This document shows, in pieces, positions 58,276 through 64,000 of a stretch of DNA of 64,000 nucleotides; position 1 is the first letter of the stretch, and every line of letters begins with the position of its first letter. Location of the stretch: positions 372,001 to 436,000 of the forward strand of contig NZ_NISY01000005.1 of assembly GCF_007595705.1 (NCBI RefSeq), written 5' to 3'. The notes beneath the pieces were generated by a model that searched no databases, was not told where the DNA came from, and saw only the letters and a list, made by a program, of their open reading frames with translations. The position numbers and the translations under genes were made by a program. The DNA comes from Streptomyces sp. SAJ15. Its GTDB lineage: Bacteria; Actinomycetota; Actinomycetes; Streptomycetales; Streptomycetaceae.

Positions 58276-61200
58276 ATGTCCGATAGCCCCATGCACGCAG
58301 GACCCCCGACTGGCGAGCCGCCCTTTTCCCGCCTGTCTCCAGCCGCCCGGACGGCCTGGGCGAAAAGCGATCGCACAAGCAGCGCCTGGCTGCCTCTGTG
58401 GCGGCACATGGCCGACAGCGCGGCCGTGGCCGGGAAGCTATGGGACGGCTGGCTACCCGAAGCGGTCAAGGCTCACATAGCCGAGGCACTTCCCGGGGGC
58501 GACGAGGATGCGCGTCGCCTCGTCGTCTTCCTCGCCGGTGCGCACGACGCGGGGAAGGCCACAACTGCCTTCGCCTGCCAGGTAGACGCACTCGCCGACC
58601 GCATGCGCGCCGCCGGCCTCGACATGCTCTCCGCCGTGGAGTACGGCCAGGATCGACGGCTGGCGCCGCACGGACTCGCGGGTCAACTGCTGCTTCAGGA
58701 GTGGCTTTCGGAGCGGCACGGGATGAGCGCCCGGGCGTCCGGGCAGTTCGCGGTGGTGGCGGGGGGACACCACGGTACGCCGCCGGAGCACCAGCAGATC
58801 CACGACCTTCAGCTCCGGCCGCGGTTGTTGCGGCATCCGGGGCCGAGCGAGGCGCTCTGGCTCAGCGTGCAGTACGAGTTGATGGACGGGTGCGCCGAAC
58901 TCGCGGGAGTGCGTGAGCGGTTGTCGGCCTGGCGGGCGGTACGACTGCCGCAGACGGTGCAGGTGCTGCTCACCGCGATCGTCATCCTGTCGGACTGGGT
59001 CGCCAGCGCTCCCGAGCTGTTCCCGTACGACCCGGACTCCTGGCAGCCCGCCGGGCCGGTCGGCGACGCGCGGCGGTTACGGGCGGCGTGGCAGGGGCTG
59101 GACCTGCCGGGGCCCTGGGCGCCCCACGAGCCCGACCAGTCGGCCGAGGCCCTGTTCGCGGAGCGCTTCGACCTGCCTGAGGGCGCGGAGATCAGGCCGG
59201 TGCAGGCCGAGGCCGTACGTATGGCTCGGTCCATGCCGACCGCCGGGCTGTTGATGATCGAGGCGCCCATGGGGGAGGGCAAGACCGAGGCGGCGTTCGC
59301 CGCGGCGGAGATCCTCGCCGCCAGGACCGGCGCCGGCGGCTGCCTGATTGCGCTGCCCACCCGGGCGACGACCGACGCGATGTTCCCTCGCCTCCTGAGC
59401 TGGTTGGAGCGTCTGCCCCACGACGGCCCGCGGTCCGTCGCCCTGGCGCACGCCAAGTCCGCGCTCAACGACCTCTGGGCGGGCATGCTGCAATCGAGCC
59501 GCCGGACCATCGCCGCCGTGGAGCCGGAGCTCCCGGAGCGGGTGAACGGGTTCCAGGCTCTGCGACCCCAGCCCGCCGGGCTGCACGCCCACCAGTGGCT
59601 GCGCGGCCGGAAGAAGACACTGCTCGCCTCGTTCGCGGTAGGAACGATCGACCAAGTGCTCTTCGCCGGACTCAAAAGCCGCCATCTGGCACTGCGGCAC
59701 CTGGCCGTGGCCGGCAAGGTGGTCGTCATCGACGAGGTCCACGCGTACGACGCCTATATGAACCGGTACCTGGACCGGGTACTGGAGTGGCTCGCCGCAT
59801 ACCGCGTACCGGTGGTACTGCTCTCCGCGACCCTTCCGGCGGCCCGGAGGCGAGCGCTGGCCGCCGCCTACTCGGGCTGCGCGGAGCCGGAGACCCCGAC
59901 GGACGACCTATCCGACGACGCCTATCCACTGATCACGACCGTGGCGCCCGGCGCCACGGCACGTGCGGCAGGTCCCGCGGCCGCCTCCGATCGCCGCACG
60001 GAGATCGCGCTGGAGCGGGTGGACGACGACCTCGCACTGCTCGCGGACCGGTTGGAGCGCGAACTCGTCGATGGTGGATGCGCCTTGGTCGTGCGCAACA
60101 CCGTCGACCGGGTAATGGAAGCGGCCGACGCCCTGCGGGAGCGGTTCGGGGACGACGCGGTGACGGTCGCCCACTCCCGGTTCCTGGCCGCCGATCGGGC
60201 CGCCAACGACGCCCGTCTACGGGAGAGGTTCGGCCGGAACGGGGATCGGCCGACCGGGCCACACGTGGTGGTGGCCAGCCAAGTAGTCGAACAGTCACTC
60301 GATATCGATTTCGACCTCCTCGTCACCGACCTCGCCCCCGTCGATCTGCTCCTCCAACGAATGGGGCGGCTGCATCGGCATCCGCGTCCACGGCCCGAAC
60401 GGCTGTCGCGGGCCCGCTGCCTGGTGACGGGCGTGGAGGACTGGCAGGCGGAGGGGGAGCCGCCGCGCCCCGCGCGTGGATCCCTCGCCGTCTATCGATC
60501 GTTTCCGCTCCTGCGGGCGCTCGCCGTGCTGGTCCCGCATCTGGACGGGCTCCCGCTGGTGCTCCCCGACCACATCAGCCCACTGGTACAGGCGGCCTAC
60601 GGAGACGGTGACGTCGGACCGGAGGACTGGGCCGGCGCGATGCGCGCCGCCCACGACGACCATACGAGGTTCCTCGCCGAGAAGCAGGAGAGAGCCGAGG
60701 CGTTCCTCCTGGGACCGGTACGCCGCGCGGGACGGCCGGTGTACGGGTGGCTGGGGGCCGGGGCCGGGGACGTGGACGACAGCCGGGCCGGGCGCGCCCA
60801 GGTGCGGGACGGTGACGAGGGCTTGGAGGTCCTGGTCGTGCGGCGACTGCGGGACGGTCGGTTGACTACCGTGCCGTGGCTCGACGGCGGGCGGGGCGGG
60901 CTGGAGCTCTCCAGGGACTTTCCACCGGAGCGACGCGCCGCCGAGGCCGTCGCCGCGAGTGCGATCACCCTTCCGTGGCAGTTCGCCAAGCCCTGGGTGA
61001 TCGACCGGACCATCGCCGAGCTGGAGCGCTTCATGGTGCCGGCCTGGCAGGTGAAGGAATGCCCGTGGCTGGCGGGGGAGTTGCTGCTCGTTCTGGACGA
61101 GGATTGTCAGACCCGTCTGTCAGGCTTCGTTCTCAGGTACAGCAGCGCCGACGGACTGCGTGTGTCCTCCGCCGGCGTGCCCGCGACCCCGCCGGCATCG

Positions 61201-63033
61201 TCGGCGTCACCAAGAGAGGGAGACGAGAAACGTGAGTGGACGGCGATTAGCCCCACCCCCTCCGGGACTCCTCACGTGGTCGGGTCACCCCCCGCGGAGG
61301 ACGTGAGTCCGTTGCCGCCTCCACCCCCTCCCCCGCCGCCTTCCTTCGATCTCGTCTCCTCACCCTGGCTGCCGGTCCAGCGACTCGACGGCCGCACGGA
61401 GGAGCTCTCACTGCGCGAGGTCTTCGCCCAAGCCGGTGATCTACGGCGGCTGGTGGGGGACCTCCCCAGCCAGGAATTCGCGCTGCTGCGGCTGTTGCTG
61501 GCGATCCTGTACGACGCGCTCGACGGCCCCGCGGACGTGGAGGAGTGGAGCGAACTGTGGCTGTCGGGCGATCCTTTCGCCCCCGTAGCCGACTATCTCG
61601 ACACCCACCGCGACCACTTCGACCTGCTGCACGCGAAACGGCCGTTCTTCCAGGTGGCGGACCTGCGTACGGAGAAGGACGAGGTCGCCTCGCTCAACCG
61701 CGTCGTCGCCGACGTCCCGAACGGCGACCCGTTCTTCGCCATGCGCCGGCCGGGCGTGGACCGGTTGTCGTACGCGGAAGCGGCCCGTTGGCTGGTACAC
61801 ACGCACGCCTACGACCCCTCCGGCATCAAGTCGGGGATGGCGGGTGACGACCGCGCGAAGGCGGGGAAGGTCTACCCGCTCGGCGTGGGGTCCGTCGGCA
61901 GTCTGGGCGGGGTGTTCGCCGAGGGAGCCACCCTACGGGAGACGCTGCTGCTGAATCTGGTCGCCCTCGATGAGGGCATCGTGGACACGGCCGCCGGCGA
62001 CGCGTCGGGCGATGGTGTGGACATGCCCGCCTGGCGACGTCCTCCCTTCGGGCCCGGCCCGTCCGAAGACGCACCGGGCGCCCGCCGGCCGAGTGGTCTC
62101 CGCGACCTCTACACCTGGCAGTCCCGGCGCGTCCGCCTGCACGCCCAGGGCGGAGCGGTGACCGGCGTCGTCCTCGGCTATGGCGACCCGCTCACCCCGC
62201 ACGCGCCGTGGAAGCTGGAGCCCATGTCGGGATGGCGCCGCAGCCCCGCCCAGGAGAAAAAACAGGGTCGCCCCCTGGTCTATCTGCCGCGGCAGCACGA
62301 CCCGAGCCGGGCCGCCTGGCGGGGATTGGCCTCCCTCCTGCCCGCGCGCCGTGCCGCGACCGACGACCCAGCCGGCGGGGAGGCGCCCCAAACCCTTCCG
62401 TCCGGGATCGTCAGATGGTTCTCGATGCTCACCACGGAGGGGGAGCTCGACCCGCGCTCGCTGATCCGCGTGCGGATCGTCGGCGCCCTGTACGGCACCC
62501 AGCAGTCCGTCGTGGACGAGATCGTGGACGATGCCGTCGTGTTCCCCATGGTGCTGCTGCACCAGGAGCACCTCCTCTACGGCGACACGGCCGTCGACGC
62601 CGTGAACGACGCGGAGCAGGCCGTGGCCGCCCTCGGCCACCTCGCCGGGAACCTGGCCCGGGCCGCAGGTTCCGACCCGGCCCCCGCCACGGCCGCCGCC
62701 CGCGATCTGGGGTACGGGGACCTCGACAGTCCGTACCGCAGGTGGTTGGCGGAGCTGGCCACACATTCCGACCCTCATGTGGCACGCCGGGCATGGCAGG
62801 TCCTCGTCCGCCGCCGGGTGATTCGACTCAGTCGAAGCCTGCTCGACTCGGCGGGGCCGGCCGCCTCCGAGGGGCGCATCGCCGATGTCCCCGGCATCGG
62901 CAAGCGTTGGGTCGACGACGCTCGCGCCGAGCTCTGGTTCCGCCGGCGACTGAACCAGGTACTCCCCTCGGCAGCCATCCCACGGCCGGAGGGTTCGGCC
63001 AGCGATCAGGACAACGAACCGGAGGGCGCCTGA
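58276..63033 (+). CDS. cas3: Cas3-Cse1 (CasA) fusion of a type I-E CRISPR system
   Basis: A 1585-residue fusion. The Cas3 part begins with an HD nuclease: His in LWRHMADSAAV (about 44), LAGAHDAGKATTAF (about 89) and AGGHHGTPPEH (about 162). The SF2 helicase has EAPMGEGKTEAA (about 329), VVIDEVHAYDAY (about 485), LLSATLPA (about 516) and LLQRMGRLHRHP (about 694). A disordered linker at about 970-1022 ends in a run of prolines, and then Cse1 begins at FDLVSSPWLPVQRLDG (about 1023) and continues with LPSQEFALLRLLLAILYDAL. Cse1 is the large Cascade subunit that recognises PAM DNA and recruits Cas3. Natural Cas3-Cse1 fusions are documented in streptomycetes. The stop overlaps the cse2 start. Confidence 0.93.
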   Translation: MSDSPMHAGPPTGEPPFSRLSPAARTAWAKSDRTSSAWLPLWRHMADSAAVAGKLWDGWLPEAVKAHIAEALPGGDEDARRLVVFLAGAHDAGKATTAFACQVDALADRMRAAGLDMLSAVEYGQDRRLAPHGLAGQLLLQEWLSERHGMSARASGQFAVVAGGHHGTPPEHQQIHDLQLRPRLLRHPGPSEALWLSVQYELMDGCAELAGVRERLSAWRAVRLPQTVQVLLTAIVILSDWVASAPELFPYDPDSWQPAGPVGDARRLRAAWQGLDLPGPWAPHEPDQSAEALFAERFDLPEGAEIRPVQAEAVRMARSMPTAGLLMIEAPMGEGKTEAAFAAAEILAARTGAGGCLIALPTRATTDAMFPRLLSWLERLPHDGPRSVALAHAKSALNDLWAGMLQSSRRTIAAVEPELPERVNGFQALRPQPAGLHAHQWLRGRKKTLLASFAVGTIDQVLFAGLKSRHLALRHLAVAGKVVVIDEVHAYDAYMNRYLDRVLEWLAAYRVPVVLLSATLPAARRRALAAAYSGCAEPETPTDDLSDDAYPLITTVAPGATARAAGPAAASDRRTEIALERVDDDLALLADRLERELVDGGCALVVRNTVDRVMEAADALRERFGDDAVTVAHSRFLAADRAANDARLRERFGRNGDRPTGPHVVVASQVVEQSLDIDFDLLVTDLAPVDLLLQRMGRLHRHPRPRPERLSRARCLVTGVEDWQAEGEPPRPARGSLAVYRSFPLLRALAVLVPHLDGLPLVLPDHISPLVQAAYGDGDVGPEDWAGAMRAAHDDHTRFLAEKQERAEAFLLGPVRRAGRPVYGWLGAGAGDVDDSRAGRAQVRDGDEGLEVLVVRRLRDGRLTTVPWLDGGRGGLELSRDFPPERRAAEAVAASAITLPWQFAKPWVIDRTIAELERFMVPAWQVKECPWLAGELLLVLDEDCQTRLSGFVLRYSSADGLRVSSAGVPATPPASSASPREGDEKREWTAISPTPSGTPHVVGSPPAEDVSPLPPPPPPPPPSFDLVSSPWLPVQRLDGRTEELSLREVFAQAGDLRRLVGDLPSQEFALLRLLLAILYDALDGPADVEEWSELWLSGDPFAPVADYLDTHRDHFDLLHAKRPFFQVADLRTEKDEVASLNRVVADVPNGDPFFAMRRPGVDRLSYAEAARWLVHTHAYDPSGIKSGMAGDDRAKAGKVYPLGVGSVGSLGGVFAEGATLRETLLLNLVALDEGIVDTAAGDASGDGVDMPAWRRPPFGPGPSEDAPGARRPSGLRDLYTWQSRRVRLHAQGGAVTGVVLGYGDPLTPHAPWKLEPMSGWRRSPAQEKKQGRPLVYLPRQHDPSRAAWRGLASLLPARRAATDDPAGGEAPQTLPSGIVRWFSMLTTEGELDPRSLIRVRIVGALYGTQQSVVDEIVDDAVVFPMVLLHQEHLLYGDTAVDAVNDAEQAVAALGHLAGNLARAAGSDPAPATAAARDLGYGDLDSPYRRWLAELATHSDPHVARRAWQVLVRRRVIRLSRSLLDSAGPAASEGRIADVPGIGKRWVDDARAELWFRRRLNQVLPSAAIPRPEGSASDQDNEPEGA

Positions 63034-63758
63034 TGACCACCAGCACGCAATCTTCCGAGGGAGCCGGCCGACCGACCGGCGGTCGCCGCTCATGGTCGCT
63101 TGCCAGGCGCGCCACCGCCAGTTGTCTCAAGCGACTTCAGGGCGGATACCTCACGGACAATGCGGCCGCCGTCGCGACCGTGGCCCGACTGCGCCGTAGC
63201 GTGGGGCGTCTCGTTCACGACTCCCCCACCACCTGGGGCATCGACGACGGCCTGGACGACCTCATCCGTCTCAGGGACCAGCAGGCCGCCAAGGCGGCCC
63301 AGGAGGAGCAGACGGCGCCCTTCCCGCTGAACGAGACGCAGTTGCAGGCCGAGGAGCAGGCCGTCCATCTCGCGGTGACCCTCTGGGCCCTGCACCAACA
63401 GTCCATCCGGGACGCCGGCATGTGCGAAACCGGGTGGCCCCTGGGGCGCGCCGTCCGGCGTCTCACGGCTCCTGTCTCCGGCTCGGGGAACTCTGGAGCC
63501 CGCCTGGAGGACGAGCAGAACGAGACGCTTCGCAAGCGCTTCGTGCGAATCGGCACGGCGACGTCGTTCGAGTCGCTGGGCACCCGGCTGCGGGAGATGG
63601 TGCTTCTGCTGCGCACCGCGCGGATTCCGCTGGACTACGGGCTTCTCGCCGACCAGCTCGTCAGCTGGCAGACCGAGACGAGACGGACGGAGGTCCGTCG
63701 GGAGTGGGGCCGAGAGTTCCATCTGGCCTATTCCGAGGAACGGGACACCACGTCCTGA
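63033..63758 (+). CDS. casB: Cse2 (CasB), small subunit of type I-E Cascade
   Basis: A 241-residue helical protein. The ATG shares one base with the upstream stop (TGATG at 63031-63035). Features of Cse2 include NAAAVATVARLRRSVGR, AVHLAVTLWALHQQS, TLRKRFVRIGTATSFESLGTRLREMVLLLRTARIPLDYGLLADQLVSW (given in family order, quoted only to show the block). It is the dimeric inner-belly subunit that stabilises crRNA and the displaced strand. The N-terminal 25 residues are an extra basic tail. Confidence 0.88.
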   Translation: MTTSTQSSEGAGRPTGGRRSWSLARRATASCLKRLQGGYLTDNAAAVATVARLRRSVGRLVHDSPTTWGIDDGLDDLIRLRDQQAAKAAQEEQTAPFPLNETQLQAEEQAVHLAVTLWALHQQSIRDAGMCETGWPLGRAVRRLTAPVSGSGNSGARLEDEQNETLRKRFVRIGTATSFESLGTRLREMVLLLRTARIPLDYGLLADQLVSWQTETRRTEVRREWGREFHLAYSEERDTTS

Positions 63759-63803
63759 CGCCGCCTTCACCCCCCTTCGACACGACAAGGAAACGGAAAC
63801 CCG

Positions 63804-64000
63804 GTGACGCGAACCATCCTCGATATCCACATCCTGCAGACCGTCCCGCCGAGCAATCTGAACCGGGACGACACAGGCACCCCCAAATCGGCGCTGTACG
63901 GCGGTGTGCGGCGGGCACGGGTCTCCAGTCAGGCGTGGAAGCGCGCCACGCGGAAGGCGTTCGAGGAACTGCTACCCCCGTCCGAATTGGGAGTGCGGAC
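63804..64000 (+). CDS. casC: Cas7 (Cse4/CasC), backbone subunit of type I-E Cascade, 3' end outside the window
   Basis: Only the first 65 codons are in view, from a GTG at 63804 preceded by an AAGGA-type site. The opening ILDIHILQTVPPSNLNRDD, then GTPKSALYGGVRRARVSSQAWKRATRKAFEELL, is the well-known start of Cas7e (partial quotations). It polymerises along the crRNA. Order cas3-cse1, cse2, cas7 is standard, so cas5, cas6 and perhaps cas1/cas2 should follow beyond the window. Confidence 0.92.
   Translation, partial: MTRTILDIHILQTVPPSNLNRDDTGTPKSALYGGVRRARVSSQAWKRATRKAFEELLPPSELGVR

Noticed and set aside
1..64000. tRNA, rRNA, insertion sequence or prophage genes
   Set aside because: I looked for tRNA-like arms, transposase or integrase motifs and found none I could support; no att-type duplication is evident by eye.

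Overview
The window looks like a Streptomyces chromosome, or that of a close Streptomycetaceae relative. Third codon positions are almost all G or C, GTG starts are frequent, and it carries families typical of that group: SAV_2336/EACC1 conflict proteins, MmyB-type XRE regulators, SpoIIE phosphatases with an RsbW-like ATPase, an ECF sigma factor fused to a secreted domain, and a type I-E CRISPR system with a Cas3-Cse1 fusion. About 50 protein genes, several pseudogenes and many short regulatory palindromes can be supported. No tRNA or rRNA gene was seen.

Region by region. 1-5236: the 3' part of a MoxR-type AAA+ ATPase and a 1418-residue multidomain partner (vWA-like, dead trypsin-like, cyclase-like, pentapeptide repeats, EACC1). 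This is the architecture of predicted NTP-dependent conflict systems. 5252-7379: a DM13 protein and an orphan ketosynthase-ACP pair. 7710-10629: an ABC exporter followed 10 bases later by a TIR-like nucleotide-binding protein. 10878-15588: a small charged protein, a SLOG-type protein, a protoporphyrinogen-oxidase-like protein whose middle is replaced by low-complexity sequence, a flavohemoglobin and a divergent NarL/DevR-type response regulator. GGGCCG-N2-CGGCCC palindromes recur here. 15675-21857: an XRE/SDR pair with a 21-base palindrome, a lactate-permease-like carrier, an AraC regulator and a DevS-like GAF histidine kinase.

21917-25018 is a decayed zone: a frameshifted acyl-CoA oxidase-like pseudogene, an RpiR regulator with an apparently ownerless RpiR-type operator, and a decayed repeat-protein remnant. 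25129-35243 is rich in exported proteins: a cell-surface protein, a metzincin-FN3-ricin protein, an ECF sigma-CAP fusion, an amidase-domain protein, a D,D-carboxypeptidase and an SGNH hydrolase. 35426-42383 is a signalling block: PucR regulator, Ser/Thr kinase, YbjN-like protein, membrane protein, vWA protein, PP2C phosphatase and atypical kinase. The last three form a TerY-P-like triad.

42489-53695: hydrolases, a SixA-like phosphatase coupled to a CysS-like protein, an MFS exporter and TetR pair with three operator copies, a DUF488 protein, a cyclase-family hydrolase and a 1011-residue GAF-GAF-SpoIIE-HATPase protein. 53778-57570: a three-gene sugar ABC transporter with stop/start overlaps. 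57571-64000: a lone CRISPR-like repeat, a 12-base inverted repeat, a small membrane ORF, then the cas3-cse1 fusion, cse2 and the start of cas7, cut by the window edge.
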